From positions 124,001 to 188,000 of the forward strand of contig NZ_JAUZQF010000012.1 in NCBI RefSeq assembly GCF_030718205.1: a stretch of DNA of 64,000 nucleotides, in the 5' to 3' direction. The position numbers and the translations under genes were made by a program. Numbering within the stretch: the stretch's first letter is position 1; each line of letters opens with the position of its first letter. Below are positions 49,826-58,609 of this stretch, piece after piece. The notes below the pieces were generated by a model. It saw nothing but the letters and a program-made list of their open reading frames with translations, ran no database searches and was not told where the DNA came from. The stretch is from Nonomuraea turcica. Its GTDB lineage: Bacteria; Actinomycetota; Actinomycetes; Streptosporangiales; Streptosporangiaceae.

Positions 49826-51471
49826 CCACCGAACTGAAGACGGTTCCCAAGGCGATCTCCGGCCCGTCGACCTTCCTCGACGACCGGCTCGGCGGGGCCA
49901 ACTTCCTCAAGCGCAACCTGCGCAAGATCTTCCCGGACCACTGGTCGTTCCTGCTGGGTGAGATCGCGCTCTACTCGTTCATCATCCTGCTGCTGACCGG
50001 CACGTTCCTGACGTTCTGGTTCAAGCCCAGCATGGAGCACGTCATCTATGACGGCGTCTACGAGCCGCTCAAGGGCGTGGGGATGTCCGCGGCCTACGCC
50101 TCGACGATGGAGATCAGCTTCGAAGTCCGGGGTGGTCTGCTCATGCGGCAGATGCACCACTGGGCGGCCCTGCTCTTCGTGGCCGGCATGACCGTGCACA
50201 TGCTGCGGGTGTTCTTCACCGGCGCCTACCGCAAGCCGCGCGAGCTCAACTGGATCATCGGCGTGCTGCTGCTGACGCTGGCGCTGCTCGAGGGTCTGAC
50301 CGGCTACTCCCTGCCCGACGACCTGCTGTCCGGCGCCGGTCTGCGGATCACCGAGGGCGTGGCGATCTCGCTGCCGCTCATCGGCACGTTCCTCACATTC
50401 TTCCTGTTCGGTGGGGAATACCCGGGTGAGGACATCATCGCCCGGTTCTACTCGCTGCACATCCTGCTCATCCCGGGCATCCTCCTGGCGTTGATCTCGG
50501 CTCACATGGTGCTCATGTGGGTGCAGAAGCACACCCAGATGCCCGGCAAGAGCCGCACCAACCAGAACGTGGTGGGCGCGCCGTTCTACCCGGCCTTCAT
50601 GGCCAAGGCGGGCGCCTACTTCCTGTTCACCCTCGGGGTGATCGCGGGCCTGGCGACCTTCGCCCAGATCAACCCGATCTGGCTGTTCGGCCCCTACACA
50701 CCGGCGGACGTGTCGGCCGGCTCGCAGCCCGACTGGTACATGGGCTTCCTGGAAGGCGCGCTGCGCATCATGCCGCCGTGGGAGATCAACCTCTTCGGCA
50801 CGACCCACGCGGGCACGTTGCCGCTGAGCGTGATCATCCCGGCGCTGGTGCCGATGGGCATCATCATGACCGGTCTGGCGCTCTATCCGTTCCTGGAACG
50901 CTGGGTGACGGGCGACAACCGTGAGCACCACATCGCGGACCGCCCGCGCAACAACCCGCACCGCACCTCGATCGGCATGACGGCCATCACGTTCTACGGC
51001 GTGCTGTGGCTGCTCGGTGCCAACGACGAGATCTCGGCGAACTTCCACATCAGCCTCAACTGGACGACGTACGCAGGCCGGTTCCTGATCATCTTCGCGC
51101 CGGCGCTGGCGTACCTGATCACCTACCGCATCTGCCTCGGCCTGCAGCGCCAGGACTCGGCCGTCGTCTCGCACGGAGTGGAGTCCGGTGTGATCAAGCG
51201 GCTGCCGCACGGTGAGTTCATCGAGGTCCACACGCCGCCGGCGGACGACATCGAGGCTCACGTGCGCGGCAAGGAGCCGGTGCTGATGCTGCCGGTGGCC
51301 GAGGACACCGCCGGCATCCCGCCCAAGGGCATGCGCGGGCCGCTCGGCAAGCTGCGCGCACGCATGTCCAAGGCGTACGGCGGGGAGAAGATCCCGCTGG
51401 ACGAAGGCCACGAGCACGAAGAAGAGCACGCCGCCATCAGCGGCGGCGAGGATCACACGCTCACCCGATGA
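49822..51471 (+). CDS. qcrB: cytochrome bc1 complex cytochrome b subunit
   Basis: 549 residues. Eight or nine helices. Haem-ligand His are in MHHWAALLFVAGMTVHMLR and in FYSLHILLIPGILLALISAHMVLMW. The quinone-site stretch MPPWE is in the actinobacterial fused cyt b/subunit IV. A long cytoplasmic C-terminal tail ends in charged residues (EGHEHEEEHA). Target site of Q203-class inhibitors in mycobacteria. Followed by a 17-bp repeat tract and terminator. Confidence 0.97.
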   Translation: MTTELKTVPKAISGPSTFLDDRLGGANFLKRNLRKIFPDHWSFLLGEIALYSFIILLLTGTFLTFWFKPSMEHVIYDGVYEPLKGVGMSAAYASTMEISFEVRGGLLMRQMHHWAALLFVAGMTVHMLRVFFTGAYRKPRELNWIIGVLLLTLALLEGLTGYSLPDDLLSGAGLRITEGVAISLPLIGTFLTFFLFGGEYPGEDIIARFYSLHILLIPGILLALISAHMVLMWVQKHTQMPGKSRTNQNVVGAPFYPAFMAKAGAYFLFTLGVIAGLATFAQINPIWLFGPYTPADVSAGSQPDWYMGFLEGALRIMPPWEINLFGTTHAGTLPLSVIIPALVPMGIIMTGLALYPFLERWVTGDNREHHIADRPRNNPHRTSIGMTAITFYGVLWLLGANDEISANFHISLNWTTYAGRFLIIFAPALAYLITYRICLGLQRQDSAVVSHGVESGVIKRLPHGEFIEVHTPPADDIEAHVRGKEPVLMLPVAEDTAGIPPKGMRGPLGKLRARMSKAYGGEKIPLDEGHEHEEEHAAISGGEDHTLTR

Positions 51472-51549
51472 CACCGGCCCGCTGATGACACCGGCCCGCT
51501 GATGACACCGGCCCGCTGATGACACCGGCCCGCTGATGACACCGGCCCC
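51467..51549. repeat. 17-bp tandem repeat, four copies plus a partial fifth
   Basis: Unit GATGACACCGGCCCGCT, exact, at 51467-51483, 51484-51500, 51501-51517 and 51518-51534. A fifth partial copy (GATGACACCGGCCCC) runs into the terminator stem. The first copy spans the qcrB stop codon. Confidence 0.95.
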
Positions 51550-51588
51550 GGACGGATCTTTCCGTCCGGGGCCGGTGTCTTTATTTTT
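51539..51588 (+). terminator. rho-independent terminator after qcrB
   Basis: A perfect 17-bp stem: ACACCGGCCCCGGACGG, loop ATCTTT, then CCGTCCGGGGCCGGTGT, followed by CTTTATTTTT. The 5' arm derives from the repeat unit that precedes it. Confidence 0.96.
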
Positions 51589-51730
51589 ACGGTCGCCCAG
51601 CGTCACCGCACGCGCCGTAGCCCCTTGCCGCCCGTCATGGCCGGTCGTGAAGGCTCACGGGTTGCTCGCCGTGACGGAGCGCGTTCTGGGCCTGCTCCGT
51701 GGTCAATGCGGCACCAAGAGGAGGCAGGCG

Positions 51731-52018
51731 TCAGTCGGCTTCCGGGAAGCCGATCGAGAAGGCCGCGTCCAGGTCGTGTTTGCTGAAGGCGCGGAAGGCG
51801 ATGTGCGTTTCCGTGTGCAGGACGCCCTGGACCTTGTTGATCTTTCCTGGGACGACCTCGGCGATTTGTTCATAGGCCGGGACGCGGACCATGGCAAGGA
51901 GGTCGTATTCGCCGGTGATGGAGTAGACCTCGCTGACGCCGTCGATCTCGGCGATCGTCTCGGCGACCTCCGTGATCCGGTCTACCTCGGCGTTGATGTG
52001 GACGATAGCCGTGACCAT
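51731..52018 (-). CDS. stand-alone Lrp/AsnC ligand-binding (RAM) domain protein
   Basis: 95 residues covering only the RAM domain of Lrp/AsnC regulators (AIVHINAEVDRITEVAETIAEIDGVSEVYSITG), without a helix-turn-helix. Such SMLC-type proteins form rings and bind amino acids; some modulate full-length Lrp paralogues. It is downstream of the exonuclease gene on the same strand, 17 bp away. Confidence 0.9.
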   Translation of the reverse strand: MVTAIVHINAEVDRITEVAETIAEIDGVSEVYSITGEYDLLAMVRVPAYEQIAEVVPGKINKVQGVLHTETHIAFRAFSKHDLDAAFSIGFPEAD

Positions 52019-52035
52019 GGAGCAACTCTAGCGGG

Positions 52036-53760
52036 TTACCGCAAAGGCCGCCCCTCGCGGCCACGTCCCTGGTCGAGATGGCGGTAGGCGAGGTCGATGC
52101 GGGCCTTGTGGCGGGCGGCGCCCCGGGCGGGCAGGCTCCACACGCCGTCCACCTCCACCAGCCGCACGCCCGGCGATTCCAGCCAGCGCAGGATGCACTC
52201 GGTCTCCTCGGCGCTGGCGGCGTGGACCGGGCCAGGACCGGGGATGACGACCTCGGCCGTGGCCGTCAGGGAGGCCACGAAAGGGGTGGGATGGACGCCC
52301 TTCTGCAGGACACCGGCGGCGGCGAGCCTGCCGTATCTGACAACGTGGACGTCCCAGCCGCCGCCGAACGCCGGGCTGGCGGCGACCAGTTGCGGGATGC
52401 GGGTGAGGGAGCTCAGCCGCTGCATGCGGGCCGCCGTGCGGACGAACGCGGCCAGCCGGTCGCGGTCCACGGACGCCTCCTCGTAGCGCTGCTCGACCGA
52501 CAGACGCTCCATGCGGGCCTGAACGGCGGTGAAGACGGGCGTCGCGTCGAGCGTCATGGCGCGGCGGGCGCTCTCGACGTGGACGGCGTATTCCTCGGGG
52601 CTCTCCCAGCCCTCGCACGGCGCGCCGCAGCGGCCCATCTCGTGCAGCACGCAGGCCGCGCGCCGGGTGCGCAGGCTGATCGGCTGGGTGCACTGGCGTA
52701 GTGGCACGGCCTCGTGCAGCGCGATGCGGGCGTCGTCGGCCAGCCGGGCGCTGGTGAACGGGCCGAGGTAGGTGGCCTCGTCGTCCTTCAGCTCGCGCAC
52801 GATCGACAAGCGGGGAAAGGGCTCGGCGGTGAGCTTGAGCCAGAGCACCTTCTCGGGGAAGCGGGAGCGCCGGTTGTAGCGGGGCTTGGCGCCGCCGATC
52901 AGGCGCAGCTCCCTGACCTCGGCCTCCAGGGTGGTGGAGCAGACGATGTGGCGCACCCGCTCGGCGATGCCGATCATCTCGCGGATGCGCGGCCGGGTCT
53001 CGCTGGCGGTGAAGTAGGAGCGCACGCGGTTGCGCAGGTTGGTGCTCTTGCCGATGTAGAGGACCTCGCCCCGCTCGTCCTCGAAGAGGTAGACGCCGGG
53101 CGCGTGCGGCACGGACTCGGCCAGGTGCCGCTTGCGCTGCTGCTCGGGCGTGGGGGCGCGGACGAACGACTTCAGCTCCTCCAGCGTGTGCACCTGGAAC
53201 GAGCCGGCCCGCCCGATCAGCCCGTGCAGCACGTCCACGGTGGCCCGGGCGTCCTGCAGTGCCCGGTGGCACGGCTCGACCGGGCTGCGGAAGAATCTGG
53301 CCAGCGTGGCCAGCTTGGCGTTGGGCGTCTCGTCGCGGGTCAGCACGCGCCGCGCCAGGTCCACGGTGTCGACGACCGGGTTGGCGGGCGGGGGATAGCC
53401 GTGCGCGGCACAGGCCGCCTTGAGGAAACGGGTGTCGAACCCGGCGTTGTGCGCCACCAGCACGGCCCCGCGGATGAACTCCAGGAAGCTCGGCAGCACC
53501 GCCTCGATCCGCGGCGCGGCCACGACCATGGCGTCGGTGATCCCGGTCAGCACGGAGATGAACGGCGGTATCGGCCCCCCAGGATCGATCAGCGTGGAGA
53601 ACTCGCCCAGCACCTCGCCCGCCCGCACCTTGACCGCCCCGATCTCGGTGATGGCGTCCTCATTGGGCGCGCCGCCGGTCGTCTCCAGGTCGAACACGAC
53701 GAACGTGACCTCGTTGAGCGGAGTGCCGAGTTCGTCGAGAGTGCCTTGTACCGCGTCCAC
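52036..53760 (-). CDS. DEDDh exonuclease fused to UvrC-like GIY-YIG nuclease
   Basis: 574 residues from GTG 53760 (a TTG at 53805 is possible). Residues about 15-180 are a DnaQ-type 3'-5' exonuclease: FVVFDLETTG, HNAGFDTRF and the HRALQDA His-Asp. Around 215-290 is a GIY-YIG domain (GVYLFEDERGEVLYIGKS...RNRVRSYFTAS), as in UvrC. A UvrC-like C-terminal region follows. The orthologue in M. tuberculosis (Rv2191 region) is uncharacterised in detail. A DNA repair role is expected. It is divergent from the first kinase gene. Confidence 0.93.
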   Translation of the reverse strand: MDAVQGTLDELGTPLNEVTFVVFDLETTGGAPNEDAITEIGAVKVRAGEVLGEFSTLIDPGGPIPPFISVLTGITDAMVVAAPRIEAVLPSFLEFIRGAVLVAHNAGFDTRFLKAACAAHGYPPPANPVVDTVDLARRVLTRDETPNAKLATLARFFRSPVEPCHRALQDARATVDVLHGLIGRAGSFQVHTLEELKSFVRAPTPEQQRKRHLAESVPHAPGVYLFEDERGEVLYIGKSTNLRNRVRSYFTASETRPRIREMIGIAERVRHIVCSTTLEAEVRELRLIGGAKPRYNRRSRFPEKVLWLKLTAEPFPRLSIVRELKDDEATYLGPFTSARLADDARIALHEAVPLRQCTQPISLRTRRAACVLHEMGRCGAPCEGWESPEEYAVHVESARRAMTLDATPVFTAVQARMERLSVEQRYEEASVDRDRLAAFVRTAARMQRLSSLTRIPQLVAASPAFGGGWDVHVVRYGRLAAAGVLQKGVHPTPFVASLTATAEVVIPGPGPVHAASAEETECILRWLESPGVRLVEVDGVWSLPARGAARHKARIDLAYRHLDQGRGREGRPLR

Positions 53761-53835
53761 GAACCAAGACCATAGAGAGACCGACCGACAGGATCGAATA
53801 ACCAACCCCCTTGATCATTAGTTACCCTTCCCTTT

Positions 53836-55335
53836 GTGTCCACGGGAAGACTTGCCGGCCGCTACGCACTCCAGCGCCCCCTCGGCGCTGGTGGCATGGG
53901 AACGGTGTGGCTGGCCAGGGACGAGATGCTTGACCGCGACGTCGCGGTCAAGGAGCTCATGCTGCCCGAGGGCATGTCGCCCAAGGAGCGGGCCGACTCG
54001 GTGAAGCGGTCCGTGCGCGAGGCGCAGGCCACCGCCCGGCTGCGCCACCCGGGCATCGTGGCCCTGCACGACGTGGTCGTCGAGCACGAGCGGCCGTGGC
54101 TGGTCATGGAGCTGCTGCGGGGCCGCACGCTCGCCGACACCGTGCGCGAGTTCGGGCCCATGCCGCCCGACTACGCCGCGCGGATCGGCGCGGACGTGCT
54201 GGAGGCGCTGTCCGTCGCGCACGCGCAGGGCATGCAGCATCGCGACGTCAAGCCCGGCAACGTGTTCCTGACCGAGAGCGGCAGGGTGGTGCTCACCGAC
54301 TTCGGCATCGCCCGGCAGGAGGGCCAGGCCACGCTCACCGAGCAGGGGCTGATGATCGGTTCGCCCGGGTTCATCGCGCCCGAGCGGCTGGAGGGCCACC
54401 CCGGCGGCTCGGCCAGCGATCTGTGGTCGCTCGGGGCCACGCTCTACACCGCGGTGACGGGCGCCGCCGCCTACGAGGGGTCGGCGGCCCAGCGCGTACG
54501 CGACACGCTGACGCAGCCGCCGCCCGTCGCGCCCGGCCCGCTGGGGCCGCTGATCAGCGCCATGATGGCGCAGCACCCGGAGGCCCGGCCGGACCCGCGG
54601 ATGATCGTGCCCGCGCTCAGGCAGGTCGCCGCCGGAGGCCCGCTGCCCCATGTGCCGGCCGGCCAGGAGACGACCGCGCCCAGCCCGGTCAGGAAGCGCG
54701 GCCGGGCCGTGGCGTGGATTGCCGCGGCGGCCGCTTTCGTGGTCGTGGCGGCCGGCGGCTTCTTCGTGCTGAGGAGCATGGACAGCGGGGCACCAGCGGC
54801 GTTCACCGCGCCGATGGACGTGTGCACGCTGATCAACCCGGAGGAGGTCGGCTTGCTCCTGCGCACGCAGAGCCCGCCCAAGGGCCAGCCGGGCGCCGAC
54901 AGCGTGGGTCCCAAGTGCGGCTGGCCGATCTCCCGCACCGGCGTGGGCCTGCAGGTGCAGAAGGACTCCGACACGGTGGACCCCTGGTCGATGACCCCGG
55001 TCAGCGCCCGCAGGCTGTTCCAGAACCAGAAGCGCTACTGGTCGAAGTTCGACGAGCTGCAGTGGAAATGGCCGGAGATCGGGGTGAAGGACTCCATGAA
55101 GGCCAAACGCACGCCGGTGCGCCAGATCACCGGCGTGGGGGAGGAGGCGTTCGCCTTCGAGCTGACGGGCCCCACCGGGCGGATGCTCTCGGCCTACGTC
55201 TACTACCGGCTGGCCAACCTCGTGGTGAGCGTCGAATACTCCACCATCGCCGACCGGCCCACCGACGAGGACATCAAGCAGTCGGCCCTGAAAGCGGCAC
55301 AGGCGAGCGAGCAGGCGTTGCGCCATGCCGCATGA
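53836..55335 (+). CDS. membrane Ser/Thr protein kinase with extracellular sensor domain
   Basis: 499 residues from GTG 53836. Kinase domain about 8-270: GAGGMGTVWLA, ATP-binding Lys in VAVKEL, HRDVKPGN and TDFGIA, all intact. A transmembrane helix at about 292-315 leads to an extracellular domain of about 180 residues with DVCTLINPEEVGLLL and KCGWPIS, a Cys-pair pattern shared with the next two genes. The gene overlaps the following kinase by 11 bp. Ligand unknown. Confidence 0.93.
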   Translation: MSTGRLAGRYALQRPLGAGGMGTVWLARDEMLDRDVAVKELMLPEGMSPKERADSVKRSVREAQATARLRHPGIVALHDVVVEHERPWLVMELLRGRTLADTVREFGPMPPDYAARIGADVLEALSVAHAQGMQHRDVKPGNVFLTESGRVVLTDFGIARQEGQATLTEQGLMIGSPGFIAPERLEGHPGGSASDLWSLGATLYTAVTGAAAYEGSAAQRVRDTLTQPPPVAPGPLGPLISAMMAQHPEARPDPRMIVPALRQVAAGGPLPHVPAGQETTAPSPVRKRGRAVAWIAAAAAFVVVAAGGFFVLRSMDSGAPAAFTAPMDVCTLINPEEVGLLLRTQSPPKGQPGADSVGPKCGWPISRTGVGLQVQKDSDTVDPWSMTPVSARRLFQNQKRYWSKFDELQWKWPEIGVKDSMKAKRTPVRQITGVGEEAFAFELTGPTGRMLSAYVYYRLANLVVSVEYSTIADRPTDEDIKQSALKAAQASEQALRHAA

Positions 55336-56752
55336 CCTCTACCTGCTGGCAGGCCGTTACCGGCTGATCGAGCGGCTCGGACAGGGCGGCGCGGGCACCG
55401 TGTGGCGGGCCATCGACGAGATCCTGGACCGGCAGGTCGCCGTCAAGCAGGTGCGCGTGCCGGAGGGGCTCAACCCGGCCGAGCGCGCGCAGTTCACCGA
55501 CCGGGCCATCCACGAGGCCAGGTCGGCGGGGCGGCTGCGCGACCCGGCCATCGTCCTGGTCCACGACGTGGTGCTCGAAGGCGACCAGCCGTGGATCATC
55601 ATGGACCTGGTCACCGGCCGTTCGCTCGACAAGCTGATCAAGGAGCGGGGGCCGCTGCCGCCCGAGTTCGTGGCCCGGGTGGGGCTGCAGGTGCTGTCGG
55701 CGCTGGAGGTCGCGCACGCGCACGGCATGCTGCACCAGGACGTCAAGCCGGCGAACATCCTGCTCGACTCCGACGGCTCGGCCATGCTCACCGACTTCGG
55801 CATCGCGGCCCCGATGGGCGGGCGGGGCCAGTTCGGCAGCGGCGGCTCGCCCGGCTACATGGCCCCCGAGCGGCTCAACGAGCAGCCTTCGGGCCCGGCA
55901 TCCGACCTGTGGTCGCTCGGCGCGAGCCTGTACACCGCAGTGGAGGGCCGGGCGCCGTTCGAGCGGGACCTGCCGGCCGCGGTGGCGGCGGCGGTGCTGC
56001 TCCACGAGCCGCCGTTCCCGATGCGGGCGGGCCGTCACCTGGGCGGCCTGCTGATGGCCATGCTCGCCAAGGACCCCGCCGCGCGGCCCACCGCGCCGCA
56101 GATCCGCCAGGCGCTGGGCGCCCAGCCCGCCGCCACGGCACCCCGGCGCCGCCGCTGGTGGCCGGCCGTCGCTGTGCTCGCCGCCGTCGTGACGCTGGGC
56201 GCGGGCGGCTGGTACGCCGCCGCCGCGCTCCGCGTCGAGCCGGAGACCGGCAGATTCGCCCAGGCGCCCGACCCGTGCAAGCTCGTGAGCGACGCCCAGG
56301 CCGCCCGGCTCGTGAAGGCCACGCCCAAGCGCAGTGCGAGCAGGCCGGGCGAGTGCGAGTGGGTCATTCGCGACAAGCCCCAACGCCGCCTCATCGTGCG
56401 GGTCTGGGCGGAGCGTCCCGACGGCGACCTCGGCGGCCCTCAGGTGGCCGAGCGGCGCTTCGCCAGCGAGAAGGTCACGCGCGCCGCCGCGGAGGGCACG
56501 AACGGCAGAGAGAACCGGGGGGACGTCACCGACGTCAAGGGCGCGGGGGAGTCGGCGTTCATCCAGAACTCGTTCACTTTCTATCTGAACTCCGCGGAAA
56601 GCGGCCGATCCGACAGCATCGTGCTCTTCCGGACGAGTAACCTGCTGGGCGAAGTGGTCTGGCATCGCGAGGACGTGCCGGCCTCGAAGCCGGCGGACAA
56701 GGAGACGGCCATCGCCGCCGCCCGCCTGGTGGCCGCGGCCATCCCGAAGTGA
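55325..56752 (+). CDS. membrane Ser/Thr protein kinase, HQD variant
   Basis: 475 residues. Kinase domain about 8-265: GQGGAGTVWRA, Lys in VAVKQV, HQDVKPAN (Gln in place of the usual Arg of HRD) and TDFGIA. It has one transmembrane helix at about 281-301 and an extracellular domain with DPCKLVSDAQAARLV and GECEWVI. The Gln makes it a non-RD kinase, so activation-loop phosphorylation may not be needed. It is paired with the preceding kinase by an 11-bp overlap. Confidence 0.93.
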   Translation: MPHDLYLLAGRYRLIERLGQGGAGTVWRAIDEILDRQVAVKQVRVPEGLNPAERAQFTDRAIHEARSAGRLRDPAIVLVHDVVLEGDQPWIIMDLVTGRSLDKLIKERGPLPPEFVARVGLQVLSALEVAHAHGMLHQDVKPANILLDSDGSAMLTDFGIAAPMGGRGQFGSGGSPGYMAPERLNEQPSGPASDLWSLGASLYTAVEGRAPFERDLPAAVAAAVLLHEPPFPMRAGRHLGGLLMAMLAKDPAARPTAPQIRQALGAQPAATAPRRRRWWPAVAVLAAVVTLGAGGWYAAAALRVEPETGRFAQAPDPCKLVSDAQAARLVKATPKRSASRPGECEWVIRDKPQRRLIVRVWAERPDGDLGGPQVAERRFASEKVTRAAAEGTNGRENRGDVTDVKGAGESAFIQNSFTFYLNSAESGRSDSIVLFRTSNLLGEVVWHREDVPASKPADKETAIAAARLVAAAIPK

Positions 56753-56835
56753 TGCCGACCATTGAGTCGCAAGCACCTTGCAAGGGGCGTGACTAGCATG
56801 TTCTCCCGCAAGTCAGGGCAACCCCAGGAGTCTTC

Positions 56836-58401
56836 GTGAATCCCGGTAGCGAGCACCAGCCGCCGACCACCCCCTACCAGGTGCCGGGCAGGCCGTTCGA
56901 GCCGCAGGGACCGCCTCCGACCATGCCGAGTGCGCCGTACCTGCCGCCGTCGTTCCCGCCTCCGCCTCCGCCTCCGCCGCCGAAGCGGCGTCGGCCGGCC
57001 TGGCTGCTGCCCACGCTGTCCGCCGCGCTGGTGGTGTTGGTCGCGGCCGGCGGTGTGGGCGCCTATCTGGTGTACGGCAAGGTCTCCGGCTCGTGGTTTC
57101 CCGCCAAGACCGGGCAGCCGTCGTCGTCCCAGTCCGCGGCGGGCGGAGCGAAGGGGCCGGACGTGTGCGCCATGCTGCCCAAAGAGGAGGTCGACCGGCT
57201 CGTGCCTGAGGCGACCGTGACCAAGTCCTCCAGAGAGTCCGACACCACGGTGACGTTCTCCTGCAACTGGGTGAACCGAAACATTTCGTTCGGGGAGTTC
57301 CGGCGCGAGCGGGAGATCGACGTCAAGATCGATCAGTGGAAGGGCGAGGGCGCCAGGACCGGCAGGTCGCTCGCCCAGAACTCCTACGAGATCGACTACG
57401 GCGGCGGGAAATACGCCGAGACCGCCAAGCCGACCCTGGACCCTGGCGAGAGGATGTACAACTCCCCGCTCAAGGACATCCCGGGCGTGGGCGAGGGCGC
57501 ATTCGCCCAATACACCTGGACCCGGGACAAGAAGCTGAGCTGGTACGCCTTCGGCAAGGCGCACGCCCGGGTCGGTGACATGACGATCGAGCTCCGATAC
57601 CAGGCGGGTCAGCAGCGCAAGGACGCGCAGATGCTGTCCAACGACACCGTGCAGGCGATCACCGAGGAAAACGCGATCCGCGAGGTGAGCGGCCTGATCG
57701 CGCACTTCGCCAAGGGCGCGGCCGCCTGGCAGGCGAAGAACCCCGACGTGCTGGCCCAGCCGGAGCCGTCGCAGACCCCGAGCGCGACGAGCGCTCCGCC
57801 GACGCCCTCGCCGTCCGTCCTGCCCTCGTTCCCCGCCGACTGCGGCGCCTTGACGGAGGTGGCCACCCGGCTGGTGCCCGATCCGGAAACGCGGGCCCGC
57901 GGCACCACGATCGGGGCCGACAACCAGACCGAGTGCCGCTGGCTCAACAAGAACCTGCCGGGCGGCGAGGGGATCATCAAGATCCGCAGCGCGCTGATCA
58001 CCGTGCACCGGTTCACCAACCGGGCGGGCGGCGTCGACGAGGCCTCGGCCAAGGGCTACTACGCCAGCGAGCGCGGCGGCGACCGCCATATGGCGGAGAG
58101 TTCGATGGGTGGCATCACCTGGGGCAAGGTCGCCGACGTCGAAGGGCTGGGAGAGCAGGCGTACCGGCAGTTCGTCCAGACCAGGGGGCGGGGCGAGGTC
58201 TCGGCCTCTTCCGGGACGGTGCTGATGCGCAAGGGCGCCGTCGTCGTGCGGGTCGACTACTCGGGGCACCAGCGGCCCGAGGGTGAGGCGACGAACTCGC
58301 CCAAGGTCAAGCTCATGACCGAGAAGGACGCGCTGGGCGGCGCGCTCACCCTGGCCAGGGCGTACATGGCGGAGCTGGACAAGCAGCCGACCGGCAGCTG
58401 A
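56836..58401 (+). CDS. single-span membrane protein with two kinase-type sensor domains and no kinase
   Basis: 521 residues from GTG 56836 with CAGGAG upstream. A Pro-rich cytoplasmic N-terminus with a polyproline run at about 41-50 precedes one transmembrane helix (about 57-79). The extracellular part has two repeats of the Cys-pair sensor fold: DVCAMLPKEEVDRLV...SCNWV, then ADCGALTEVATRLV...ECRWL. The repeats resemble the extracellular domains of the two upstream kinases. It may share or compete for their ligand. Function unknown. Confidence 0.8.
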   Translation: MNPGSEHQPPTTPYQVPGRPFEPQGPPPTMPSAPYLPPSFPPPPPPPPPKRRRPAWLLPTLSAALVVLVAAGGVGAYLVYGKVSGSWFPAKTGQPSSSQSAAGGAKGPDVCAMLPKEEVDRLVPEATVTKSSRESDTTVTFSCNWVNRNISFGEFRREREIDVKIDQWKGEGARTGRSLAQNSYEIDYGGGKYAETAKPTLDPGERMYNSPLKDIPGVGEGAFAQYTWTRDKKLSWYAFGKAHARVGDMTIELRYQAGQQRKDAQMLSNDTVQAITEENAIREVSGLIAHFAKGAAAWQAKNPDVLAQPEPSQTPSATSAPPTPSPSVLPSFPADCGALTEVATRLVPDPETRARGTTIGADNQTECRWLNKNLPGGEGIIKIRSALITVHRFTNRAGGVDEASAKGYYASERGGDRHMAESSMGGITWGKVADVEGLGEQAYRQFVQTRGRGEVSASSGTVLMRKGAVVVRVDYSGHQRPEGEATNSPKVKLMTEKDALGGALTLARAYMAELDKQPTGS

Positions 58402-58533
58402 GCGCGCGGCAGGCGAGCACCGGTCCAGGCGCCCCTCGCGGATCGTCCTCCTGACCAGTGATCCGCGTCAGCGGTTAATGAGGCTGCAACCGGGTTGCAA
58501 GTGAGACAAATACCGTTATGTCTGCAAGCACTT

Positions 58534-58606
58534 GAGCCGCGCGATCCGAGTTTGTCCAGTACAGGGGCATGGGCAAACCACAGGGATCACGCGGCTCGCT
58601 TCTTTT
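58534..58606. terminator. large composite hairpin between convergent genes
   Basis: GAGCCGCGCGATCC pairs with GGATCACGCGGCTC (one mismatch). Inside, GTTTGTCC pairs with GGGCAAAC. A T-rich tail (CTTCTTTT) follows. It is placed between the convergent sensor-protein and PH-domain genes, where a bidirectional terminator is expected. Confidence 0.6.
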
Positions 58607-58609
58607 CCG

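Noticed and set aside
51467-51549. CRISPR array
   Set aside because: The units are contiguous 17-bp repeats without spacers and there are no cas genes; it is a simple tandem repeat.
58534-58606. tRNA-like gene
   Set aside because: The length and outer stem suggest a tRNA, but there is no T-loop GTTCGA consensus, no anticodon arm and no D-arm.
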